A DNA stretch of 64,000 bases, taken from NCBI RefSeq assembly GCF_001747105.1, contig NZ_MDGQ01000005.1, positions 1,426,001 through 1,490,000 of the forward strand, in the 5' to 3' direction. This document shows, piece by piece, positions 36,601 to 46,600 of this stretch. The translations under genes were made by a program, and so were the position numbers. The number at the start of each line of letters is the position of its first letter. The stretch's first letter is position 1. The notes below the pieces were generated by a model. It saw only the letters and a program-made list of their open reading frames with translations, was not told the origin of the DNA and ran no database searches. This DNA comes from Roseivirga misakiensis (lineage in GTDB: Bacteria; Bacteroidota; Bacteroidia; Cytophagales; Cyclobacteriaceae).

Positions 36601-39600
36601 AGGTAGGTGTCTCTAGTAGCAGTGCCGATGATTCGGATTATACGCTTAACTCAGCCAACAACCTATTGACGATCCCCGCAAATAGTAGCACAGCAACTTT
36701 TACACTATATATATTGGATGATGTCATAGTAGAAGAAGATGAAGAGATTTTAATTAGTGTATCAAACGCTATTATAGCACAAGATGATGAAATCAGCTAT
36801 ACAATTCTAAATGACGATCAGGTAATAGTGGACTTTGGTGCTAATGAATATATTGGTTTTGAAAACACAGCTGATAACAATAACAATGCTAACCCAAGCA
36901 TAGCAATCGAATCAAATCAATCTCTTACTTCGGATTTAGAGGTTTCATACACTATTTATGCTTCTTCAAGCACCGCAGCGTATGACGATGACTATACCAT
37001 AGTTGGTTTAGGAAACATTACCATTCCAGCAGGAGCTACAACGGCTGAAATTTCCGTTCAAATTCAAGATGATGGTCTTTTTGAAGGTGGTGTTAATGAA
37101 TACGAAATTTTTTACCTAGATATAGATCAAGAGGCTAATCCTGAAATTACCGTCGGAAATATAAGTAGAATAGCCTATCGAATTTACGATAATAGTAATA
37201 GTCAACAACCCAATTTAGGGTTTACGAATACTACAAATAGTAATTTTGAAACGTCAGATGCGACCATTGATGTTAATATGAGCACTATATCTGGTGTCAA
37301 TGCTACTGTAGATTATACAATAACAGGTGGTACCGCTACTCAGGGTACAGACTATACGTTACAAAATGGTACGCTCACGATTCCAGCTGGTAGCACTATG
37401 GCCTCTATCGATGTATCAATCGTACATGATGAACTAGAAGAGGGTGATGAAACCATTATACTTGAGTTAAGCAATCCGTCTCAAGCTGCTTTAGGGGGAA
37501 ATACAATCTATACATATACAATTCTAGATGCTCCCAAACTCTTGTCAACTGGTCCGGGAGGTGTTGGCGATTATAAAAACAATATATTATGGCTTCGGGT
37601 GGATGAGCTTATAGGTTTGACTGATAACGAGGACATTAATAGTTGGCCTGATAATTCAGGCAATGAAAATGCCCTAGACCCACCTACAAACCGCAATCCC
37701 ACTTATGTGACTGGTGTAGTCAACGGTTTCCCTGCGGTGAGGTTTGATGATACAGAAAATGATCTTTTGACCCGTGCGGTACTATCCAGAAGTGATGGTT
37801 TATGGAGTAATAATGACCTGTCGCTCATTTATGTCAATAAAACGACAGACAGTAATGACAGGCTCTTTAATTATGAGGTTTCAGGTGATGCTGATGCCTA
37901 TTACACATTTGAAAATAGTCAGGAATTTGCATTCACCAGAAACCAAACGGCTTATAGTCTAGGCAGTGCATTAAACGACAATACATTTCATATAGCTGGT
38001 ATTGGGATGAATGTAACGGACGCTGGTTCTACTATTGAATATTGGGTTGATGGTTCCTTTACTTCTGGCTCCAATGATTATGATTTTAGTAGTGAGACCT
38101 ATACACCTTCTCCCATAAGTGAGGATGGTAGTTTTACCATGGGTGGCTTAAGTACTAGTCCAACTCAAGCCACTTCACACGCTGGTGATTTTACAGAGGT
38201 GATAGTTTTTGATGATAAGTTAAATTCTGCTGAGCAAATAATCATACATAACTACTTGGCAGCCAAGTATAACCTTGTGATTAGCAATGATTATTATGCA
38301 CACCAAGCTACTCACAAGTATCATGTGATAGGGGTAGGGCGCGAAACTAGTACGGATAAACATGAAATTTCCGTATCGGAAAGCGGTATTGGTATAGAAG
38401 CAGGGGCGGGTCTTGATACTGATGGCGAGTATTTTATTCTAGGGAGCGATAATGGTGATTTCACTACTTGGACAGCGACAGAGGCAGCCAATAATGATGC
38501 AAATTCGCAACGTTTAGCGCGTGAATGGCGCGTGAGTGAAACAGGTGAACTGGGAGAAATGACTTTTAAAATAGATGCATCTCAAATGCCTGCGTTGCCT
38601 TCAGGATATACGGATTATGTGTTGATGGTGGATAGTGATGGAGACTTTAGTAGTGGCGCTAAAGTATATGAGCCTACTTCCAGTCTGGCAACGGTATATT
38701 CCTATCTGCTGGATGTCGCAGACGGAGACTACCTGGCCATTGGCATTATAGACCCAACCCTTAGTATCACGCAAGTAAATACGTCTAATGCTGAAAGTAA
38801 CGATGCCAACTTTGAGGTTAGCCTTAACTATATCCCTAATACTGATGTCACTTTAAATATTACCTCTTCAGACGAAACTGCAACAGCAGGTGAGGATTAT
38901 GAAGGAGTAAGCATGGAGATTGTGATACCATCGGGTTTTGAGGGTAATGTGCCCATTCTTGTTAGCGTGAACCAAGATGATGAAGCCGAGAATGATGAAA
39001 CATTTGAAATCACCGTTTCACCCGCCAATCCAAATGACCAAGATATCGTCAGTACTGACCTGATCTATACCATAGAAGATAGCCCATCTGTAGGCTATTT
39101 AGGGCCCGGTGGTGTGGGAGATCATGCCACCAATGTGTTGTGGGTTAAAGCGGATGAGATTACTGGTATAGCAGGTGATGGGATTTTAGAGCAGTGGGAT
39201 GATTTTTCAGGGAACGACAACGATCTAGGTCAATCCACTTCCAAATCGAACGAAGGAGAATTACCTACATATAGAACAGGAGTTATTAATGGGCTACCGG
39301 TGGTCAGGTTTAGTGGAGACAACGATAGGTTAGTTAAAAGGGCCTTTAATACTTTTCCGACTAGCGCGATCACGGCTATTTATCTTAATAAAACTACTGA
39401 TTCGGGAGATGGTATTTTATCCTATGCTATAAGTGGGGGGAACAGTAATGAGTTTCTCATCTATGACAGTAATAGCTTGAAGTTTCACCGGGGAGCAACT
39501 GATTACGTAACAGGTGTAGCCACAAATAACGATCAATTTAATCGAGTGAATATAAGATGGAGAGAAAGTGATGGTTCCCTTTCTATATTCTTAAATGGAA

Positions 39601-42600
39601 CTTCTGCCATAGAACAAGCAGTGGCGGCTTCTGCCATTACATCAGGTGGATCATTTGCGCTGGCGGGTGAGCAAGATGACTTTGACGACGGTTATGACCC
39701 GGGGCAAACACATCAAGGAGATTTTGCAGAGGTAATGCTATTCAATGTTTATTTAAATACAGCCCAAAGTATAATTATCGACAATTACTTAGCGGCCAAG
39801 TATGGTCTTACGCCTAACACTGACCTATATAGCTATGAAGCAGATTATTCTCACGATGTAGCTGGTATTGGAAGAGTAGATGCTGACAATATTCACAAAG
39901 CAGCGATGTCAGATAGTATTTTAAGGATTGAGAAGCCTTCCAATTTAACTCAAGATGGTTCTTATCTATTATTTGGTCATAATGATGGGGCGCTAAGCTG
40001 GGACGGTACGGCTGCCAACAAACTCTTGCGTGATTGGCGCTTGGATAAGACAGGAGAAATGGGTTCAGTAGACGTTGTTATTAATTCAGAAAGGCTTCCA
40101 GATTTACCAGAAGGCACAAGTTATGTTTTGTTAGTCGATGCTGATGGAGATTTTAGTGCAGGTACCACTACTTACTTGTCAAACTCCAACGCAGGAAGTG
40201 AGTATAAGTTTGAAGGCCTGACACTAGCCGATGGTAGTTTTTTATCCATTGGATATATCACGCCAACTTTAACCATTACGACTGAAAGTCCTGCAAGCGG
40301 TGCCGAATCAGATGACTTTGAATTCGCGGTCTCTATTAATTTCACGAGCAGCGAGGAATTTACGTTGGAGGTAGATGTTACTAATGTTACTGCGGATAAC
40401 TCAGACTATAACCTTAGCGCTGCAAACAACAAGTTAATTATACCTGCCAACAGTAATGAAGGAACTTTCACGCTAGATATAGTGGATGACAGTATATTAG
40501 AAGGTGATGAAGATATTTCAGTTAGTGTATCAAACGCTTTTATAACACTAGATGATCAAATCAGCTATACGATTTTAAATGATGATAAGGTGGACTTATG
40601 GTTCAATCCTCAAATTTACATTGCCAATGAAACCAACGTAATATTTCCAAGCATTGAGGTTAAGCTAGAATATGCAATTGGTTTCGATTTAGAGTTATCT
40701 TATACAATCGACGATGTATTCAGTATCGCAGCGTATGGTGAAGACTATACCCTTGATGGTTATAGTACTATTGATGGTTTTGGTACTATTACTATACTAG
40801 CAGGAGCTACTACAGCTCAAATTCCCGTAACTATTATAGATGACCAACTATATGAACAGCCCGAGCCTTTCTATACAACACTGAACGGTGATGATAGAAT
40901 AGAATTCATAAACCTAAACCCTCAAAGCGCTGCAAGTCCCGCTGAGGCAGGATATCTAATCGTGGACAATGATAATGGAAATATTCCTGCCGTAAGCTTT
41001 AGCGGTACCTCAGCTTTTGTGAATGAGACGGTAGGTACGGCTAGCATAGGGGTAAGTTTGAGCCAAGTTTCAGGGGCCGAGACAGTCGTAGATATTTACT
41101 ATGGTGGCAGCACGGCTACTTCGGGTAGTGATTACATGCAAAATACCACGGAAATCTCAATTCCAGCTGGGCAAACGGAGGCTTTTATTGAACTACCTAT
41201 CATTCATGATATGATAGAAGAGTCACAAGAAACAGTTGTAATGACCCTCGAAAGTCCTGAGGATGCTACTTTGGGAAGTAATATCACTTTCACACTAACT
41301 ATTATTGATAGCCCTACAATAGGAATTACTGGCCCAGGCGGAGTTGGTAATAGCACTACTAATGTGCTTTGGTTAGTTCCAGATTCATTTGAAAAACATG
41401 ACAGTGATGTTAGTAAAATTGAAGAATGGATAGACTTATCCGGAAATGCTAACAATGTTTCTCAGTCGGTAACGGGCAATAGCCCAGTCGTTTCCACAGT
41501 TTCTGCTAATGGATACAAAGGCGTACTTTTCGATGGTGCCGATGACCGACTCCTATTAAATCCGTTTTCGAATTTTCCAACGAGTGCTATTACAGCTTTA
41601 TACGTGAATGCCACTTCGGACAGTGATGATGGATTACTATCCTATTCAGTCGGTGGTGCTGGCCTGAGTAATGAGTTTTTAATTTTCAATAGCAATAGCC
41701 TTAAAACCTATATCAATAATACAGAGGTTACTACAAGTGTAGCCGTAAATAATAACGCATTTACTATATCTGGTCTTCGTTGGCAATCATCAGATGGTAG
41801 TTTGAAGATTGAAAAAAATGGTGACGGTAGCACTCAAACTTTAACTGGACCTGCCATGACTTCAGGGGGGAGCCTGTCTATTGGAGGAAGACAAAATGGC
41901 TTAAATACAGGTTATCTGGCGTCAGAATTTCATCAGGGTACTTTCACAGAGATTATAATGTACAATACCTTTCTCAATGAAACGCAGAATATAATTGTGA
42001 ATAATTACCTGTCTGCCAAGTATGATATAGCCCTAGCGGCGAATAATATTTACGACAAAGACGATGGTGTGAATGGAGACTTTGATTTTGAAGTCGCAGG
42101 GATAGGTCAAGTCAGTATTTCAGATAGGCACTTGGAAGCGCAAGGAACTGGCATAGTAAGCATTGGTAACCCAAGAGGTATTGGGGATAATGAATTTCTG
42201 ATTTGGGGTCATAATAATGCTGACTTGAAAGCAGCAAGTCTGAATGTACCAATGAACATTAGCCGTAGGCTTGACCGTGTATGGAGGGTGAGTCAAGTAG
42301 ATATATCAGGAACTACAGTAGATGTTGGTGCTGTAGATTTAAACTTTGACCTCACAAATTTGGGTTCAGTAAGGCCAGAAGATTTAGTGTTGCTGATCGA
42401 TAGCGATGGCGACTTTTCCTCAGGAGCAACAGAGGTTACTGGAGCCACAACATTCAATGAAAGTGATTATGGTTTCAGCGAAGTAGTCATACCCGATAAT
42501 AGTTATTTTACCCTTGCAACACGTAATACCAATGAGACACCACTTCCAGTTGAGTTATTGTTTTTTGAGGCTGAGATAATAGACAAAAGAAACGTAAAGC

Positions 42601-43109
42601 TGAATTGGGCCACTACTGCCGAAGTGGAAAACAGTTACTTCGATGTGGAACGTAGCACCGACGGCATTGTCTTTGAAAGCATTGTCACCATCCCTGGCAG
42701 CACATTGAGTGAAGAGCGAATCAATTACAACTATACAGATCTTGAAGCCTCTAATGGTCGAAATTACTATCGCCTTAAACAAGTAGATAACAGTGGAGCA
42801 GCGGAATACTCAAAAGTAGCAAGCGTTTCTTTGAGCAGAAACTTGGACGATTACGCCATTACGCTATACCCCAATCCAGCGGAGTTGAATAGTGTAGTCA
42901 ACATCTCTTACCTGTCAAATTCTATGGAGACCATGCACATTAAGGTGATAAATAGTCAAGGTGTAACTGTATTGGATGATCAATGCGAAGTTAAACCTGG
43001 AAGTAATGTGATTGAGTTAAATACTAAAAATTTCAATTCAGGAGTTTATATCATAAGCCTTTACAATTCGGCTATTGGATCAAAGCTATTAAAGCTATTG
43101 ATTAGATAA
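33672..43109 (+). CDS. Giant T9SS cargo protein, five GPGGVG modules and many Calx-beta domains (3145 aa)
   Basis: I chose the ATG at 33672 (a TTG at 33648 is possible); it gives a clean signal peptide MFGITAKRYLLFFIFLLSCK...AQ. Five modules start with GPGGVG near residues 27, 554, 1294, 1811 and 2554. Each has W(L/V)xxD, DxSGNxN, LNxAQ(N/I)II(I/V)xNYL(A/S)AKY, (V/I)GxGR and, in most, WR segments. Calx-beta-like domains lie between modules; up to three precede module 3 and module 5. The C-terminus has TPLPVELLFF, NWATTAEVENSYFDVERS, RLKQVDNSG and a type A sorting domain (LYPNPAELN to LLKLLIR). Modules 1-2 and 3-4 are a duplicated pair at the DNA level. Predicted secreted, surface-attached calcium-dependent adhesin; ligand unknown. 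Confidence 0.88.
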   Translation: MFGITAKRYLLFFIFLLSCKLVIAQTGPGGVGSSSTNVLWLSADDISGLLNNEAVATWPDKSGNANDLAQPIAAHRPIYISNVLNGLPIIRFNDANNERLQRLGMTRLNSDTWNTQELSIVYVNQTTDIGDVILHYENLGLINPNGWYELKNSANLNFVMKEIDYSIGEAINIDGFHIAGIGMSTGDAYSSSNRRRMEFWLDGRLIDDRSNSIARPIELEFPGFNPDNGDLTLGAFNSGQLAATSHAGDFAEVIIFDHELNSAEQIIIHNYLAAKYNITITNDYYAYQSTHSHDVIGVGRETSADRHTGSISPSGLTIISGAGLDTDGEYFFVGSDDGDFTTWTATEAANNDANSQRLAREWRVSETGELGVMTFRFDVSQMPALPSGYTDYVLMVDSDGDFSSGAKVYEVSSISGNEYSYSLDVADGDYLAIGILEPSVIITQLNTSRAESNDANFEVSLNYIPSTDVTLNITSEGSSAIPDEDYEQVNIKVVIPSGFEGSVPFVISVNQDTDAESDETFKITISPANENDQDIGSAVLIYTIEDSPYVGYLGPGGVGDNATNVLWVKADEITSLNNGDDLSQWDDFSGNANNLGASTSTLNTRTFPAYITGVINGLPVVRFSGDNDRLVKRAFNTFPTSAITAIYLNKTTDSGDGILSYAISGGNSNDFLIYDSNSLKFHRGATEYVTGVATNNDQFNRVNIRWRDSDGSLSIFLNGTSAIEQAVAASAIIPGGSFALAGEQDDVDDGYDPGQTHQGDFAEVMLYNVYLNTAQNIIIDNYLAAKYGLTPNTDLYSYEADHPHDVAGIGRVDADNIHKAAMSDSILRIEKPSNLTQDGSYLLFGHNDGALSWDGTAANKLLRDWRLDKTGEMGSVDVVINTVDLPTLSNVDQTYVLLVDADGDFSAGAITYFPNSNAGNEYKFEGLTLADGSYLSIGYITPSITITTNNPTSGIEANDFEFDVSLNFSSGNDVTVEVGVSSSSADDSDYTLNSANNLLTIPANSSTATFTLYILDDVIVEEDEEILISVSNAIIAQDDEISYTILNDDQVIVDFGANEYIGFENTADNNNNANPSIAIESNQSLTSDLEVSYTIYASSSTAAYDDDYTIVGLGNITIPAGATTAEISVQIQDDGLFEGGVNEYEIFYLDIDQEANPEITVGNISRIAYRIYDNSNSQQPNLGFTNTTNSNFETSDATIDVNMSTISGVNATVDYTITGGTATQGTDYTLQNGTLTIPAGSTMASIDVSIVHDELEEGDETIILELSNPSQAALGGNTIYTYTILDAPKLLSTGPGGVGDYKNNILWLRVDELIGLTDNEDINSWPDNSGNENALDPPTNRNPTYVTGVVNGFPAVRFDDTENDLLTRAVLSRSDGLWSNNDLSLIYVNKTTDSNDRLFNYEVSGDADAYYTFENSQEFAFTRNQTAYSLGSALNDNTFHIAGIGMNVTDAGSTIEYWVDGSFTSGSNDYDFSSETYTPSPISEDGSFTMGGLSTSPTQATSHAGDFTEVIVFDDKLNSAEQIIIHNYLAAKYNLVISNDYYAHQATHKYHVIGVGRETSTDKHEISVSESGIGIEAGAGLDTDGEYFILGSDNGDFTTWTATEAANNDANSQRLAREWRVSETGELGEMTFKIDASQMPALPSGYTDYVLMVDSDGDFSSGAKVYEPTSSLATVYSYLLDVADGDYLAIGIIDPTLSITQVNTSNAESNDANFEVSLNYIPNTDVTLNITSSDETATAGEDYEGVSMEIVIPSGFEGNVPILVSVNQDDEAENDETFEITVSPANPNDQDIVSTDLIYTIEDSPSVGYLGPGGVGDHATNVLWVKADEITGIAGDGILEQWDDFSGNDNDLGQSTSKSNEGELPTYRTGVINGLPVVRFSGDNDRLVKRAFNTFPTSAITAIYLNKTTDSGDGILSYAISGGNSNEFLIYDSNSLKFHRGATDYVTGVATNNDQFNRVNIRWRESDGSLSIFLNGTSAIEQAVAASAITSGGSFALAGEQDDFDDGYDPGQTHQGDFAEVMLFNVYLNTAQSIIIDNYLAAKYGLTPNTDLYSYEADYSHDVAGIGRVDADNIHKAAMSDSILRIEKPSNLTQDGSYLLFGHNDGALSWDGTAANKLLRDWRLDKTGEMGSVDVVINSERLPDLPEGTSYVLLVDADGDFSAGTTTYLSNSNAGSEYKFEGLTLADGSFLSIGYITPTLTITTESPASGAESDDFEFAVSINFTSSEEFTLEVDVTNVTADNSDYNLSAANNKLIIPANSNEGTFTLDIVDDSILEGDEDISVSVSNAFITLDDQISYTILNDDKVDLWFNPQIYIANETNVIFPSIEVKLEYAIGFDLELSYTIDDVFSIAAYGEDYTLDGYSTIDGFGTITILAGATTAQIPVTIIDDQLYEQPEPFYTTLNGDDRIEFINLNPQSAASPAEAGYLIVDNDNGNIPAVSFSGTSAFVNETVGTASIGVSLSQVSGAETVVDIYYGGSTATSGSDYMQNTTEISIPAGQTEAFIELPIIHDMIEESQETVVMTLESPEDATLGSNITFTLTIIDSPTIGITGPGGVGNSTTNVLWLVPDSFEKHDSDVSKIEEWIDLSGNANNVSQSVTGNSPVVSTVSANGYKGVLFDGADDRLLLNPFSNFPTSAITALYVNATSDSDDGLLSYSVGGAGLSNEFLIFNSNSLKTYINNTEVTTSVAVNNNAFTISGLRWQSSDGSLKIEKNGDGSTQTLTGPAMTSGGSLSIGGRQNGLNTGYLASEFHQGTFTEIIMYNTFLNETQNIIVNNYLSAKYDIALAANNIYDKDDGVNGDFDFEVAGIGQVSISDRHLEAQGTGIVSIGNPRGIGDNEFLIWGHNNADLKAASLNVPMNISRRLDRVWRVSQVDISGTTVDVGAVDLNFDLTNLGSVRPEDLVLLIDSDGDFSSGATEVTGATTFNESDYGFSEVVIPDNSYFTLATRNTNETPLPVELLFFEAEIIDKRNVKLNWATTAEVENSYFDVERSTDGIVFESIVTIPGSTLSEERINYNYTDLEASNGRNYYRLKQVDNSGAAEYSKVASVSLSRNLDDYAITLYPNPAELNSVVNISYLSNSMETMHIKVINSQGVTVLDDQCEVKPGSNVIELNTKNFNSGVYIISLYNSAIGSKLLKLLIR
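35504..36314 (+). repeat. Nearly identical 811-bp repeat, copy 1
   Basis: Begins at AACAGGAGTTATTAATGGGC and ends at GTTGTTATTAAT. It matches 39275-40085 with only scattered single-base differences and no length change, at a constant offset of 3771 bp. It encodes most of module 2. Confidence 0.9.
39275..40085 (+). repeat. Nearly identical 811-bp repeat, copy 2
   Basis: Partner of 35504-36314, encoding most of module 4. The same 3771-bp offset (1257 codons exactly) also holds for landmarks at 34641/38412 and 35321/39092, so the whole module pair was duplicated in frame. Flanking parts have diverged much more. Confidence 0.9.
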
Positions 43110-43668
43110 TGACTGTGGGGGGAAGGTCCTCTAAATGTATGCGAGGAGCAAAATATATAATGTAAATTAAAAAATATTGTACGTAAATGTAATTTGGCGC
43201 ATACAGAAAGGCTAAAATTCATTATCATTGTATAGCATTACTTGGAGTTAAACTTCTTTAACACCACAGATCTGAACCAGGCGGATTTGCTACTTGCAAC
43301 TGTACTATAAACCTTACCCAAAACTATTTTTTGATAAAAAGCCCGTTTAAACTGGTTTTGCTTATCACTTAGGTATAGGACGAAGCTCTTTTTAAAATTC
43401 TTAAAGACGCATAGTACAAAATACTGATTTTAATAAGGCATGAGCAATTTTCCAACTAAGCAGTATAGTTTGTAACAAATGGTGAAGGGATAAAAACTAA
43501 AATATTGATCAAGTCTAGACAGAGGGTCTAGCATTTTTTTGAAATAAAATAGGGTGTTAAAACCTGATAGTGGCTGGCGAATAATTATGAGTGTTTATGT
43601 GAAACGGTCTGAAAAAGACGCTGACAATTCATTTGTCTTCGGGCTACTTCAGGCAGAATACCCAACAA
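43110..43668. other. Long intergenic region before the third giant gene
   Basis: 559 bases. On the minus strand, 43238-43429 is an open, protein-like frame without a start codon (listed separately). The rest is AT-rich. No perfect TAnnTTTG box was found; TAGTTTG near 43465 is the nearest partial match. A frame on the plus strand with an ATG at 43587 runs into the first part of the next gene in a different frame (43554-43751). Confidence 0.4.
43238..43429 (-). pseudogene. Possible remnant of a decayed gene (C-terminal 63 codons)
   Basis: Reading the minus strand from an upstream stop to the TAA at 43240-43238 gives 63 sense codons with a natural amino-acid mix, including FKKSFVLYLSDKQNQFKRAF and, near the end, WFRSVVLKKFNSK. 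There is no ATG or plausible start, and frames further upstream are closed. The basic/aromatic C-terminus recalls the ends of bacterial GT2 glycosyltransferases, but this is only an impression. It may be a truncated gene left after rearrangement, or chance. Confidence 0.3.
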
Positions 43669-46600
43669 TTGAGGAGAATAATTATTTGTTTGATTTTGTT
43701 CAAAGCACAGTTCATCCTGTTTGGGCAAACTGGCCCCGGTGGCGTTGGTGACATGTCTACGAATGTATTGTGGGTTAATGCCGATGGTATCTCAAATGTG
43801 CTAAACGGCTCAGAATTGAAGTTATGGTACGATTTCTCAGGAAATGGTAATCACTTATCTAAATCTGGCTCTACGAATGCGACACTACCGGATTATATAA
43901 CAAATGTTATCAATGGTCTACCCGTGGTTAGATTTAGTGGAAATCATGATAGGTTAGTTAAAAGTGTATTTAATACTTTTCCTACCAGCGCGATCACCGC
44001 AATTTATGTTAATAAGACTTCAGATAATGGAGATGGTATTTTATCTTACTCATATGGTACCGGGGCGGATAGTAATGGATTTCTAATTTTCAATAGCGAA
44101 AACTTGAAGTTTCACAGAGCCTCAGCCAACTTGGAGACAAATGTTAATGTTAGTAATGGCCAATTTAATTTGGTGGATATAAGGTGGAGAGATAGCGATG
44201 ATCAGCTCTCTATCTTTGCAAATGGAGGAGTAACTTCAGCTTTTAATGGGACAGTGGCAGCGTCAGCCATTACCACTGGTGGAACTTTGGCCCTTGCCGG
44301 TGAGCAAGATAGCATAGACGATGGTTATTCCTCAAGTCAAACACACCAAGGAGATTTTGCAGAGGTGATCCTCTATAACACTTATCTCAATGATGCCCAG
44401 CTAATTATAGTCGAGAATTATCTAGCGGCCAAGTATAGCCTTAGTATAAGCAATGACTATTATGACTATCAGGGAAGTTACGGATATGATGTAGCAGGTA
44501 TTGGTAGAGTAAATGCTAATAATGTACATAACGAAGCTATGTCTGATAGTATCATTAGCGTAAATTCCGCCACTGACCTCAATGACAATGAATTCTTATT
44601 ATTTGGACATAATAATGAAGATGTTCTGAATTGGGTTAGTGAATCTGATGCAACTTTTAGTTATCGAATAGCAAGAGCGTGGCAAGTAGATGAAAGCGGA
44701 GAAGTGGGTAACGTAAACATTGAAATTGATGTGAGCCAACTCCCACAATTACCCAATGGTTATGAAAATTACCAGCTTATAGTATCCACAAATGAGGACT
44801 TTACGGATGGGGTCACATATGACCTAACCCTCATGAGTGGCACAATTTACGGAGTAAACGAAGTAAACCTGACAGCTGGTGAATTTGTGTCTCTAGTTAT
44901 CCCAAATACTGTACAATTTACCGTCACGCAAGCCAATATTTTTGAGGGAAATGATTTAACCATTGATATTGAAATTAGCCAACCACTGACCGAGGATGTT
45001 CTGATAGGGTTGAGTTCAGCTAATGGGAGTGCAATTGTAGTTGATGATTTTTCTTTACCACAAAACCAGTTGACCATTGTAGCTGGGAATACCACTGCAG
45101 AATTAACGATTACCATCACTGATGATCAACTTGTAGAAGCAGACGAAATATTTAATTTATTATTAGAAAACGTACCTGATGGACTCACGATAGGGACTAA
45201 TGCTAGCCTTGAGGTAACTATATTGGATAATGATGATGATAGAAAAATCTACTTTGGTACAGGCGCTGCCAGTGGCAATGAAGATGTGGCAAACGTAACC
45301 ATTCCAGTTACCCTCAGTTTAGCGAATGCAAATTCGAATACCAGTATAGACTATAGTGTAATAGGTGGTACGGCTACTATAAACAGCGATTATACATTCA
45401 ACGAAGGTACTTTAACCTTTAACACTGGAGAAACACAAGGGGCAATTAGTTTTACCGTTAATTCAGATTTCTTATTTGAGAATGATGAAACTATCGTGGT
45501 ACGACTTTCTAACCCTATTGGTGCCAATTTGAGCAACTCGCAACCAGTGGAATACACATATACCATTCTTAATGACGATTCGAATATCTATATGAATTTC
45601 ACTTCATCCTCAGCTACTGGGGGAGAAGATGACGAGATTGTGACAGTTGAAATCTCCCTCTCTGAAAGTATACCAGCTGATTCTGAAATAGACTATGTAG
45701 TTTCTGGAAGCAGCACGGCAGATGATACCGATCATGATTTAATAGATGGTGCCATTACTATACCAGCGGGATCAACAACGGGTACTATCACCTTTAGCGT
45801 GTATAAAGATGCCTTGGTTGAACCTGATGAAACAATAATCATTGCACTATCTGGCAGTTCAAGCCTCTCCTTAGGAGGACAAAGTGAGTTTACCTATACC
45901 ATTACCGATTCTCCGCTGGGTTATACTGGTCCAGGAGGAGTTGGCGATGCCACAACACTTGTCTTGTGGGCCCGTGCAGAAGATCTAAACTTGGAAGGGG
46001 GGGATAGAGTCAGCGTTTGGCCAGATGCCTCAGGAAACGGCAACGACCTAACACAAAGTAATACTGATTTTCAACCAATATTTAGAACAGCAGAAGAATC
46101 CAGGAACAATCGACCAAGAATTGAATTTGATGGAGTAAATGATCGGATGCTTAAGCTAAACTTTACAGATTTCCCTACGCATAGTTATACTATATTGAAT
46201 ACTACTGGTTATACACCGAGTATAGTGCCTTATTTTTCATACGGATCTAGTGCAACAAGCAACGAGATTGAATTTTATGTTGTGGACGAATTTCTCGATC
46301 CGGTCGATATTTCAATTAATGGTATCATAGTCGAGAACTTGTCGATATTTCCTGGTTTTCAGGATAATAATACTGCCTTTGCCTATAATAGAATCACCAA
46401 CCTTTTAACACTGACTCGTACGAATTCCCAAGAGCCCATTACTGGAAATAAAATAATAAATGAAGAATTCGAAAATCTGTCAAATGTCACTGATTTAACT
46501 GCAGGCGGAAATTATGTGCTTGGAGCAAGATTCGGAGCGTCTGCTCAAGAGGTTGTTGATGGTGTTCTCATTCCTGCAGAACTCAATATTGATGATAATC

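Noticed and set aside
34641-40085. Large direct repeats considered as a mobile element or composite transposon
   Set aside because: The repeats are inside one reading frame, keep the frame exactly and hold no transposase or terminal inverted repeats.
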